Assembly: GCA_902615915.1 (NCBI GenBank)
Contig: CACMQQ010000004.1
Span: 101,001 to 165,000 of the forward strand
Reading direction: 5' to 3'
Length of the DNA stretch: 64,000 bases
Source: an uncultured Fidelibacterota bacterium
GTDB lineage: Bacteria; Fidelibacterota; Marinisomatia; Marinisomatales; TCS55
A program made the position numbers and the translations under genes. Shown here piece by piece: positions 10,600-19,234 of this stretch. The notes beneath the pieces are model-generated. The model was not told the origin of the DNA. It searched no databases and saw only the letters and a program-made list of their open reading frames with translations. Numbering within the stretch: position 1 is the first letter of the stretch; each line of letters opens with the position of its first letter.

Positions 10600-10605
10600 T
10601 ATTTA

Positions 10606-10808
10606 AATTTGAAATGCTGTTTTAGTCTTTTGAATTTCAGGATCTTCAACCTTTTTTTCTTGAGGCTAACTTCTTGAGTTAAAAAACAGGCCTTTCCTTT
10701 CTGGATAAAGGAAGTTTGCTAGCAAAAGAGACCTCTATCGTGTTTACACGGATCCTTGAAATCGATTCTAAAGCAGCAATAAAAAACCCTGCAAGACAGG
10801 GTTTTTTT
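10606..10808 (+). ncRNA. Structured RNA, candidate 6S RNA
   Basis: The gap between the DAACS gene and hflX folds into a long rod. An outer stem pairs TGCTGTTTTAG (10615-10625) with CTAAAGCAGCA (10768-10778) with one G-U. A small internal loop follows, then a second stem pairs ATTTCAGGATC (10634-10644) with GATCCTTGAAAT (10751-10762) with one bulged base. The region between holds a small hairpin CGTGTTTACACG (10739-10750) on the 3' side and another (10694-10713). A closing rod, a large bubble with a 3'-side hairpin, and an immediate terminator match the layout of 6S RNA, which binds RNA polymerase. The strand is chosen from the promoter-like box; the fold is nearly symmetric. Confidence 0.6.
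10781..10808. terminator. Bidirectional intrinsic terminator
   Basis: AAAAAACCCTG and CAGGGTTTTTT form an 11-bp stem with a short loop and a T run on either strand. It ends the structured RNA (plus strand) and, from the other side, hflX, whose stop codon lies at its edge. Confidence 0.85.
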
Positions 10809-12054
10809 ATTTACTTAACAGTTTTAACAAACTATCAATTTTACCTATTGGTCCTTTGGCTTTTATATGTAAGTATTCATCTTTATACTTTCTACTAATA
10901 ACAAAGGTAGAATTTTGAATCAATGAAATATTCTTAGAATTGCTATAAGGCAATTTAAGATTAACTGTTTTGTAATTTTTTTCCATAAATTCAACAATTT
11001 TTAGTTTCAATTCTTCAATTCTCAAACTGTTTAATGCGGATATAAATATTGCATTGGGAAATTCAAAATTTAACTTTTGTATTTTTTTATGATTTTCAGT
11101 TTGATCTATCTTATTTAAAACAACAATATAATCGTTTGTGTTGGCATTTAAATTATTTAGAACTTCTTTTATAACTTTATAGTGTTCAATCACCTGATCG
11201 GAGGAAGAATCCAATACAATTAATATCAAATCTGCATCAACCACTTCATTAAGTGTACTTTTGAAACTTGCAACCAAATGATGTGGTAATTTTCTGACAA
11301 ATCCAACAGTGTCACTGAGTAAAATAGTGTTATATTTATCTAAGTTTACTGATCTAACTGTTGTGTCGAGCGTTGCAAATAATTGATCTTTAATTAAAAC
11401 ATCGGCACCCGAAATTGATTTCATAAGGGTTGATTTTCCTGCATTTGTATACCCGACCAGAGCAACCTTATAACTATTAACTCTCTTTTTAGTTCGAGTA
11501 ATTCTATTTTTCTCAATTTTTGTTAATTCATTTCTAAGCTTTGATATTCTATCCCTAAGCAATCTTCTATCCACTTCAATTTGCGTCTCTCCAGCTCCTG
11601 CCCTTGAACCAATGCCCCCCATTTGCCTTTCAAGATGGGTCCATGCTCTTGTTAATCTTGGTAACAAATATTGTAATTGCGCTAATTCAACTTGAACTTT
11701 TGATTCTCTAGTTTTTGCGTGTTTCATAAAAATTTGCAAAATTAAATCAGCTCGATCAATAACCGTTATCTTCTTATATTTTTTATTTATGTTTTTTGAT
11801 TGTGCAGGAGTAAGCTCGTTGTCAAAAATTAAATATTTAACATTATGATATTTAGCTAGGTTTAGAATTTCATCAACTTTTCCTGAACCAAGGTATAAAG
11901 ATGAATTTATTTTCGAAACTTTTTGACTCAAAACTTTAACAATATCATACCCTGCAGTTTTTGATAAAAGCTCAAGCTCTTGCATATGATCAGAAAAATT
12001 TGCGCCACTCAGATTTCCAAGATCTGCACCTACTAAAAATGCTTTTTGATTCAC
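10807..12054 (-). CDS. hflX: GTPase HflX
   Basis: HflX is a ribosome-associated GTPase that splits stalled or heat-stressed ribosomes. The 415-residue protein has the N-terminal HflX domain with GIGSRAGAGETQIE near residues 147-160. A GTPase domain follows with the P-loop GYTNAGKS (201-208), DTVGFVRKLP switch region near 248, and NKID near 313. The coiled-coil arm between the two domains is present. Its stop abuts the shared terminator. The upstream BatA-like gene ends six bases before its start codon. Confidence 0.95.
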   Translation of the reverse strand: MNQKAFLVGADLGNLSGANFSDHMQELELLSKTAGYDIVKVLSQKVSKINSSLYLGSGKVDEILNLAKYHNVKYLIFDNELTPAQSKNINKKYKKITVIDRADLILQIFMKHAKTRESKVQVELAQLQYLLPRLTRAWTHLERQMGGIGSRAGAGETQIEVDRRLLRDRISKLRNELTKIEKNRITRTKKRVNSYKVALVGYTNAGKSTLMKSISGADVLIKDQLFATLDTTVRSVNLDKYNTILLSDTVGFVRKLPHHLVASFKSTLNEVVDADLILIVLDSSSDQVIEHYKVIKEVLNNLNANTNDYIVVLNKIDQTENHKKIQKLNFEFPNAIFISALNSLRIEELKLKIVEFMEKNYKTVNLKLPYSNSKNISLIQNSTFVISRKYKDEYLHIKAKGPIGKIDSLLKLLSK

Positions 12055-12060
12055 TGAGTA

Positions 12061-14110
12061 CTAATCTTTAGTTAGATTTTTTTTTGGTCTACTTAAGAAA
12101 GATTCAATAGTGTACAGTATTATTGCTATTAAAAGAAAAAATCTCCAAAGCGACATTCCATGTCTGTTCGATGATATGGTTTCTTCAATATTAGATTCTT
12201 TAGGAATCCATTTATAATTCAAATTAGAAATTTTTTCATTTATTTTTTTCTTAAAATTAAAACTGTTAGGATATTCTCTGGGAGACAATAAAGTTGAAAA
12301 AGATGTAAATAAGACATCATTTGAATAAACACTATAGGAACCTAGCTCATTCGTTTGATCAATGCTTAAAACTTGGTTTTTGTAATCAGGAACTAGTAAT
12401 ATTTTTTCTTGCGAAGGGGTTTTAAGTATCCAATTACTATTAAGATCCTGATTCTTTATTTTAATTAATTTTTTTTCATTTATAATGACAGGTGAAATAT
12501 TAGTTTCTTCATTTGATGAAATAGCAATCATTCTGTAAATAACTGGGATTAAAATTCCTTTTAATAAAAAATCGTTCCACGAAAGTTCAAGTGGAGAAGT
12601 GAATAGGTATATTGACCCTAATTTAGAATCAAGATTCAATAAAAATGGAATATTTTGGCCCATGCTAAGAATCATTTTATCATTAAAATTAAATTCTAGT
12701 GAATTATACTTAAATATTTTTGGAAAGTAGTCACTGATATCTCTCATGTTTAAGTTTTGAAAAATTTCATTTTCCCTATCTTCTATTTTTACATTAAGGA
12801 ATGACTTATTTGTTAAATCTACTGTTTCAATCAATTTAGGAAGAGATAAATTTGAGATAGTCTGATCCTTTAATTTTGCATAATTTTCTCCTGAAAACCA
12901 TATCATGCTACCACCTGCTTTTAAATATCTCTTTAGAGACTCTATTGCTCTTGGAGTAAAGTTTGTAGCATCTGCAACTAAGAGTACATCAGTATCATTT
13001 AGATCTATTCTGCTAAATCTATTTACTGTAAAAACATCGAATTCAATGAATGAAGAATTGCCATTGATAGAGTTTAATATTCTTTCATAAGTCTTTGAAT
13101 TTTTTCTAGAATTAGAAATTATTTTACAATTGATTTGTTCTGGGATACTTATTTCAAAGGTTTGATTATTATCTATTTTAAAAATATCTGAACCTATGCT
13201 CACATTTCCATTTAAGATTCCTGACTTAGGAGGTAAGATTCGAAATAAAAAATCTTTAACCTCTTTTTTTTCAAATGATGCTGCAATTTGGCCCATTCTT
13301 TTTTCATCCAGAGTTATTTCAATGGGAACATTCGTTATTTTATCATTTCCCATATTTTCAACTTTAATTACAAAATCAATATCTTGATTTTGTAATTTTA
13401 TTTGATTCTTGAATGCAACACTTTTTATTGAAATATTTTCATCCGATTTATCATTTTCAAAAAAATAAAATTGCCAATCATTTAGATCACTTTCAAATGA
13501 AGTGTCTGGGGAAGATGAAAAATCGCTCAAAATAAAACATTCCTTATTAGCTGATTCAGTTTTAACATTTTTTAAAATTGAATTAACATAAGTCCATATG
13601 CTATCCTGTCCATACGATTGCATTATTTTTATTTCATTAAAATCTGATAAATCTATATTTTTAACAAATTTTGAAAATATCATTTTTTGAGGATTTGTTT
13701 GAAAAATTTTAAGTTCGACAGCACCTGAATAAGATGAAATAATTTTTGAAACTTTTTTTAAAGATTGCTCCAATAATGATTCGCCATCAGTCTCAAGTGA
13801 CATACTAGCTGAATTATCAATAAAAACTACAGCTAGGGCTTCTTTTTTGCTTGGTATCCACAAGCTATTATTTTTTATTACTGGTGAAGCAAACATCATA
13901 ACCAAGCTAAAAATGATTGCCATCCTTATGAAAATTAGCAGCCAATTAATTGTTTTTAATTTTTTTATTGAAGTATTTTTTAGCTCCGTTAAATAAAAAA
14001 TTGATGAAAAATCTACTTTAACAATATTCCTATTGTAAAAAAAAGTGTATTAACAAAGGTATGAAAACTGCGAATAAGCCCCACAACATTTTTGGATACA
14101 AAAAAGACAT
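12061..14110 (-). CDS. BatA-like protein (aerotolerance-regulator N domain plus von Willebrand factor A), with an apparent one-base frameshift
   Basis: The longest open frame starts only at 13923, inside a membrane helix. Reading further back, an ATG at 14110 (overlapping the previous stop as TGATG) gives the typical BatA N-terminal helix LFAVFIPLLIHFF. The frame then breaks at a run of eight A/T pairs (14037-14044). With seven, translation continues smoothly into the long frame, giving about 682 residues. Next come a second helix and a VWA domain with the metal-site motif DNSAS. A last helix lies near the C terminus. BatA-type proteins are envelope proteins of unclear function. The break may be a sequencing error, a mutation, or slippage at the homopolymer. 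Confidence 0.8.
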
Positions 14111-14697
14111 CAGATTAAATAATACTCGATTATATACATAATAGAAGCTGAAGAAATTGGAATTTTTAAATTATCATCTAAAGGTAGAGGTAAAACTTCA
14201 AAGATCATACCAACTAGGGATCCATAAATTGATATAGAAAAGGATAATAGTTTATAATTATAGGATATTAAAGCGCAGGCCAAAAAACCCATCAAGAATC
14301 CTTCTAAAGTTTTTTCGCCGATTTTTAACTTACCTATTCCACGTCCAGCTAAACCAGCTACTGTATCACCAATGCTCATAAAGATTAATGATAAAATTGC
14401 AATATTTTTTGGGAAAATGAGAATAGTAACAAAAGCAGAAATCATTACCCATGATGCACCAGTTAATGCACCATCTAGTTCATGTTTTCTCATCATTCTA
14501 TTAAAAAATAAATTAAAGAAAATTTTAATATATTTATTTTTTTCTCTAAGTAAATCAATAGAGATAAAAATTAATACTAAAAAAAATAAACATAATAAAA
14601 AAAATGTTTTATCTTGGAAAACATAATAATATGAAATTGGGATAGTCAGATTAGATAAATGAATTAATTTCCTTATATATTCTGACTTGGATATCAT
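14110..14697 (-). CDS. Dolichol/phytol-kinase-like (SEC59/DGK1 family) membrane protein
   Basis: A 195-residue protein of about six to seven membrane helices. An N-terminal RKLIHL motif and the segment SIGDTVAGLAGRGIGK, followed by EGFLMGF, match the polyprenol/diacylglycerol/phytol kinase family related to CTP transferases. Members phosphorylate lipid alcohols using CTP. A role in recycling a lipid carrier for glycan or peptidoglycan synthesis is plausible but not shown. It overlaps the PASTA gene upstream by four bases and the BatA-like gene downstream by one base. Confidence 0.75.
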   Translation of the reverse strand: MISKSEYIRKLIHLSNLTIPISYYYVFQDKTFFLLCLFFLVLIFISIDLLREKNKYIKIFFNLFFNRMMRKHELDGALTGASWVMISAFVTILIFPKNIAILSLIFMSIGDTVAGLAGRGIGKLKIGEKTLEGFLMGFLACALISYNYKLLSFSISIYGSLVGMIFEVLPLPLDDNLKIPISSASIMYIIEYYLI

Positions 14698-15455
14698 TTT
14701 TGATTTTGAATAGAATCAAAAATGTCTTGTAGATTTAGCACGCTAACTATTAGGTTTATTTGGGAAGACTTGTTGAGAACTGTTCCTGGCGATACAGATT
14801 GATCCAATACTGTGTATGGAACTAAATCTTCATTTTGCTGGTAAGTTACTTTACCCAATTTTAATCTTGAATTATCAAGTTTTTTCTTTGCACTATTTAA
14901 ACTTAGTCCAAATAGCTGTGGAACCTGATAAAAATCAGGAGGAAGACCTTCGCTGATGGTAATTTGCAAACCAAAGCCTTTTCTTATCTGGTCTCCAGAT
15001 TTTGGAAATTGCCATGCGACTGTTCCTTTAGGATAGTCAGGATTATATTCTAAGTATATAGTATCAATTCTTAGTCCCAACTGCTGTATTTTAATTTCAG
15101 CACTCCTCTTTGATTGGCCTACTAGACTAGGAACATCAATCATTTTCTCTGGTCTTGCAATTTTTAGCCTTATTGTTCTACCTTTTTTAACCTTTTGACC
15201 AGATGGAGGATATTGATCTATTATAGTTTGAGGTTCAATATTTGAAGTATAAACAGTATCAAATACGACCCCATTAAAACCAGAAATTTTTAACTCATTA
15301 ATTCCCCTGTCAAGAATTTTATCTCTAACATTTATTAATCTAATTGAATTTCCTTTTCTTATATAAATTGGCATTGCAATTTTTTCAAAAAAAAGAAAGA
15401 TCAAAATGGATACAATAAAAAGAGCTATTAAAAAGTTTAAAATTCTATGTTTCAT
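14694..15455 (-). CDS. PASTA-domain membrane protein without a kinase domain
   Basis: The 253-residue protein has one N-terminal membrane helix (residues 7-27) and then about three PASTA repeats, with VPSLVGQSKRSAEIKIQ near residue 115 and VPQLFGLSLNSAKKKLD near 180. PASTA domains bind peptidoglycan fragments and are usually attached to Ser/Thr kinases or penicillin-binding proteins. Here they stand alone. It overlaps rsmB by 11 bases, in an rsmB-PASTA order also known in other FCB-type genomes. A cell-wall sensing or structural role is an inference. Confidence 0.85.
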   Translation of the reverse strand: MKHRILNFLIALFIVSILIFLFFEKIAMPIYIRKGNSIRLINVRDKILDRGINELKISGFNGVVFDTVYTSNIEPQTIIDQYPPSGQKVKKGRTIRLKIARPEKMIDVPSLVGQSKRSAEIKIQQLGLRIDTIYLEYNPDYPKGTVAWQFPKSGDQIRKGFGLQITISEGLPPDFYQVPQLFGLSLNSAKKKLDNSRLKLGKVTYQQNEDLVPYTVLDQSVSPGTVLNKSSQINLIVSVLNLQDIFDSIQNQK

Positions 15456-16746
15456 TTTTTACCAATCTTGCTGCAAAAATACCATCAACTTTATGCTTGT
15501 AGGGAATTGTTTGCATACAATTTTTATCATTAATCCACTCATTAGGTATTAAGCCAATTGGTGAATCTATAGTAAAGCTGTTATCGAATTTAAGAAATTG
15601 AGAGACCACATCCCAATTTTCTTCATTCTCCAATGAACAAGTAGCATAAACAAGAATACCGTCATTTTTTACAAATTTAGATATATTTTTGAGAATATTT
15701 AACTGTAATGAAGCAAATGACTTGATGTCACTTTTTTTTCTTCTCCATCTAATATCTAATTTTTTCCCTAATACACCTGTACCAGAACATGGTGCATCAA
15801 TAATTACATAATCTGATTTTAAAAAAAGATCCTTTGTAGCATTTTTATTTGACCAATTTATATTTAAAGATAAGCTCTCAGACCTAGAAACTCCCAATTT
15901 CATTCTAATTGGATCTATGTCGGAAGCATGAATTTCTCCCTCTCCATTTAAAAAATCTGAAATGTAATTAGCTTTTGTGCCTGGAGCTGCGCACACATCT
16001 AAAACCGTACTACCGGGCTTTGGATTAAGAATCTCAACTACTGCTCCAGATGCTCTGTCCTGTATACTGCAATTATTTTTTTTAAAAAAATCATTTTCTA
16101 AAATATCACTGAGTCCACTTTCTACTCTAAAAAAATTACTTTCCTTATTTTGTATTTTTAAATTTTTGTAAATAATTAGAGAAGAAGAGATTTTTTTATT
16201 TTTCGGTATTCGAAGAAAGTATCTTGGAGGAAGATTGAAATACTTTAAAAGTTTTATTGTTTGTTCCACCCCAAATTGATTTTCCCATTTTTGAACTAAC
16301 CATTCTGGGTATGAAAAAAAAATCGATAAATTTTTAAAATTTTTATTAGAATTTATTTTAACTTTTCTAGCTTTTCGTAGTATCGCATTACAAAATCCCG
16401 CTTTTAATCTTCCAAACCTAATTTTTGTAAATTGTACCCAATAATCTACTGAAGCATAAATTGGAATTTTAGCGTCAAATAAAATTTCGTAATAGCCGAT
16501 TCTTAAAACATTTAAAATTCTTTTGTCTAGCTTACTTATCGATTTTTTTAAATTAATAGAAATGTAATAATCTATTTTTTTTCTCCATTTAACAACTTCA
16601 TTTGTAAAAACAGTAATTCTAGATTTATCTTTAGAGGATAATTCTGCTTTATTAATGATCTTATCTCTAGTTAATTTTAATTGGCTTTTATTTTTTTCAA
16701 ATTCAGAAATTATTTTATATGTTATTTTTCTTAAATCATGATTCAT
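15445..16746 (-). CDS. rsmB: 16S rRNA m5C967 methyltransferase RsmB
   Basis: RsmB methylates C967 of 16S rRNA. The 433-residue sequence has an N-terminal NusB-like RNA-binding region (about 1-135) and a Rossmann methyltransferase domain. The SAM loop DVCAAPGTKA is near residue 250, the proline-cysteine motif DAPCSGTGVLG near 319, and the catalytic TCS motif near 372. It overlaps fmt upstream by 11 bases, the common fmt-rsmB order. All key residues are present. Confidence 0.94.
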   Translation of the reverse strand: MNHDLRKITYKIISEFEKNKSQLKLTRDKIINKAELSSKDKSRITVFTNEVVKWRKKIDYYISINLKKSISKLDKRILNVLRIGYYEILFDAKIPIYASVDYWVQFTKIRFGRLKAGFCNAILRKARKVKINSNKNFKNLSIFFSYPEWLVQKWENQFGVEQTIKLLKYFNLPPRYFLRIPKNKKISSSLIIYKNLKIQNKESNFFRVESGLSDILENDFFKKNNCSIQDRASGAVVEILNPKPGSTVLDVCAAPGTKANYISDFLNGEGEIHASDIDPIRMKLGVSRSESLSLNINWSNKNATKDLFLKSDYVIIDAPCSGTGVLGKKLDIRWRRKKSDIKSFASLQLNILKNISKFVKNDGILVYATCSLENEENWDVVSQFLKFDNSFTIDSPIGLIPNEWINDKNCMQTIPYKHKVDGIFAARLVKNET

Positions 16747-17668
16747 TTAAGATAACTCCCTTTGAACCAATTATTTGACCCCTGGCCCAACTTAAGGCAT
16801 TCATTTTTTTTTTGCCCTCAAATTGAACCTCTAGTAATTCTAAAAGGCGTTCTGAACAGCCAATAAAAACTTTATTTTTTTTGATAAATATCTTTGAAAT
16901 GTTCTCCTTAAGTGAACTTATTGAAGTTTTTCTTGTTTTAAGAATTTTTAATCTCTTGTTGTTAATTTTTACAAATGCACCTGGTATTGGTGCAAATGCT
17001 CTAACTTTATTGTGATTTGTATTGGAATTTTCAAAACAATTTATCAATAACATTTCTTTTTGAATTTTAGGGGCATAAGAAATATTACTTTCATCTTGTT
17101 GTTGATATTTTGCGTTGTTAGCAATGTTGTCAATTGTTTTAATTACTATATCCGAACCATGGCTTTCAACTTTTTTCATCAAAGATGCATAATTGTCATT
17201 ATCATTTATTTTAAACTCTTTTTGCATAATAATTTTTCCATTATCAATTTTATCATCCATAAAGAAAGTTGTGACACCGGTTTTCTTATCACCATTGAGT
17301 AATGCATATTGAATTGGCGATGCACCTCTATAGTTTGGCAACAAAGATGCATGAAGATTTATAGCTCCAAGTTTTGGAATATTTAAGAACTTTTGAGGAA
17401 TTATTTTAAAAGCAACAACTATAAATAAATCAGGATTTAGTTTTTTTAAAGCTCTATAAAGCTTTTCATCCTTAAAAGAGCTTAAGCATAGTAATTTTAA
17501 TTTTTTATTTATAGCGTAAAGACCTAAAGGGGTATATCTTTTTTTTAAACCCCTTCCTGATATTTTAGGTGAATTACTCACAACACCCACTATATCATTT
17601 TCAGTTTTCAGCAAAGAACTTAAAATAGAAACAGATACATTTGGATTGCCTAAAAAAACAATTTTCAT
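16736..17668 (-). CDS. fmt: Methionyl-tRNA formyltransferase
   Basis: Fmt formylates initiator Met-tRNA. The 310-residue protein shows the N-terminal formyltransferase fold with the signature HASLLPNYRGASPIQYA near residue 110 (catalytic His and Asn region) and a C-terminal OB-like domain from about residue 210. Length is normal. No def gene is next to it in this window. It follows yajC by about 20 bases and overlaps rsmB. Confidence 0.95.
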   Translation of the reverse strand: MKIVFLGNPNVSVSILSSLLKTENDIVGVVSNSPKISGRGLKKRYTPLGLYAINKKLKLLCLSSFKDEKLYRALKKLNPDLFIVVAFKIIPQKFLNIPKLGAINLHASLLPNYRGASPIQYALLNGDKKTGVTTFFMDDKIDNGKIIMQKEFKINDNDNYASLMKKVESHGSDIVIKTIDNIANNAKYQQQDESNISYAPKIQKEMLLINCFENSNTNHNKVRAFAPIPGAFVKINNKRLKILKTRKTSISSLKENISKIFIKKNKVFIGCSERLLELLEVQFEGKKKMNALSWARGQIIGSKGVILNES

Positions 17669-17689
17669 GTAAAAAATCTAAATTTAATT

Positions 17690-18037
17690 CTAAGCTTCCT
17701 GTTGCAAGTCTTCAGTTTGACTCTGATCATCATTTTTTGATAAAGATGAGATAGCTGACCTGTTAACAGTCAAATTATTATTTTTATCTAATTTTAATAT
17801 AACCAGATTTGAATCTTTTCCTTTAAAACCAGCTACCGTTCCGTGAATTCCTCCGATTGTAACAACTTTATCTCCCTTTTTTAAAGAGTTAAGCATTAAT
17901 TGCTTTTCTTTTTGTCTTTTTGCCTGAGGTCTAATCATCATAAAGTACATTATTGCTAGTATTAAGAAAAAAGGAAGATAAGCCATAATTCCTGACGATT
18001 GGCCAGCTGGATTAGCTGAAAACAAGAATATATTCAT
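17690..18037 (-). CDS. yajC: Preprotein translocase subunit YajC
   Basis: YajC is a small single-span partner of SecDF in protein export. The 115-residue protein has one membrane helix (about 17-37) followed by MIRPQAKRQKE, and then the KKGDKVVTIGGIHGTVAG domain, the family signature. The acidic, Gln-rich tail is variable. secD and secF are not in the window. An ACTCCTG just upstream leaves no strong ribosome-binding site. Confidence 0.92.
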   Translation of the reverse strand: MNIFLFSANPAGQSSGIMAYLPFFLILAIMYFMMIRPQAKRQKEKQLMLNSLKKGDKVVTIGGIHGTVAGFKGKDSNLVILKLDKNNNLTVNRSAISSLSKNDDQSQTEDLQQEA

Positions 18038-18067
18038 TTTTTACTCCTGTGTAGTGAATATTCGATT

Positions 18068-19234
18068 TTACTTTTTATTTAAAATAATTTTAAAAGCTGT
18101 ACCTTTATTATTCTGACTTTTAAAAACTGAAATTTTGCCATAGTGTAGTTCCTCAATAATTCTTTTCACTAATGATAGTCCAATTCCCCAGCCTCTTAGT
18201 TTAGTAGTAAATCCAGGTTTGAATATATTGTTCCAATTATGTCTTTCAATTCCTTTACCATTATCCTCAATGAAAATGATGCCGCTTTTATCATTTTCAT
18301 CAATTATAACTTTAATGATTCTTTTATCAATTTCAATAGAATCAATAGAATTTTTTATCATATTTTCGATTGCCCATCCAATCAAGGTATAATCGCCAAC
18401 AATAACGGGAGACGCTATCTCTTCAATAGATATTTTTAATGAATCATCATTAAAAGAAAATCGTTTTTTAAGATATTTAATATTTTCTTTAACTAATTGA
18501 CTCAAGTTTACTTCCGTTAGCTTCACACTTGAACCTATTTTGCTAAATCTATCTGAGATCTCAGTCAATCTATTGATATCAATTTCCATTTCATTTATAA
18601 TAGAAGTTGATTTATTAGGGTTATTTTTCATTCTTTGAACCCAACCCATCAATGCTGAAATTGGAGTTCCAAGCTGGTGAGCGGTTTCTTTTGCCATTCC
18701 ATTCCAAATATTTGATTTTTCAATTTTATTTACCGAATTAAAACTTATTGTAAACATGATTATAAACAATAATAAGATCAATAACTCAATCATTGGAAGC
18801 CACTTCAATGACATGATGATGCTTGACTCACCATAGTGAAGAAAGCCAAGCAAGATTTTTTCTCCCTGCAAAGTATATGTAATTGGTATTGGTTCATTTA
18901 AGTCATCCATTGATTGAATAATATTTTTCAATTCAATCTCAGAAAGTCCTTCAACTAAATTTTTGTAATAATTAGGGTTTTTTTCACTATCAGAATAAAT
19001 GATTGGAAATTGTACTTTCTGAATAATTTCATTAAATACAAAACCAAGGTCTGAAGATGAAGTTTCATTCAATGATTTCGCAATGATTTCTGAATAAATT
19101 TTTACGATCTCTCTATTATCTTCTCTTAATTTATTTACAATCCAATTAGAATACATCAATAGAGAAAATACAAGAAACAAGCCTAAAAGAAATAAACCTG
19201 CTTTTTGATAAGTTTGATTGATTTTGAAAATCAC
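18068..19234 (-). CDS. Membrane sensor histidine kinase
   Basis: The 388-residue protein has membrane helices at about 13-33 and 145-165 flanking an extracytoplasmic sensor region of some 110 residues. A phosphoacceptor box ETAHQLGTPISALMGW (His186) and a HATPase domain follow, with a GKGI box near residue 325 and GWGIGLSLV near 350. No response regulator gene is adjacent, so its target is unknown. The start overlaps the YfhO-type gene by four bases, suggesting a link to the envelope glycan cluster. Confidence 0.9.
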   Translation of the reverse strand: MIFKINQTYQKAGLFLLGLFLVFSLLMYSNWIVNKLREDNREIVKIYSEIIAKSLNETSSSDLGFVFNEIIQKVQFPIIYSDSEKNPNYYKNLVEGLSEIELKNIIQSMDDLNEPIPITYTLQGEKILLGFLHYGESSIIMSLKWLPMIELLILLLFIIMFTISFNSVNKIEKSNIWNGMAKETAHQLGTPISALMGWVQRMKNNPNKSTSIINEMEIDINRLTEISDRFSKIGSSVKLTEVNLSQLVKENIKYLKKRFSFNDDSLKISIEEIASPVIVGDYTLIGWAIENMIKNSIDSIEIDKRIIKVIIDENDKSGIIFIEDNGKGIERHNWNNIFKPGFTTKLRGWGIGLSLVKRIIEELHYGKISVFKSQNNKGTAFKIILNKK

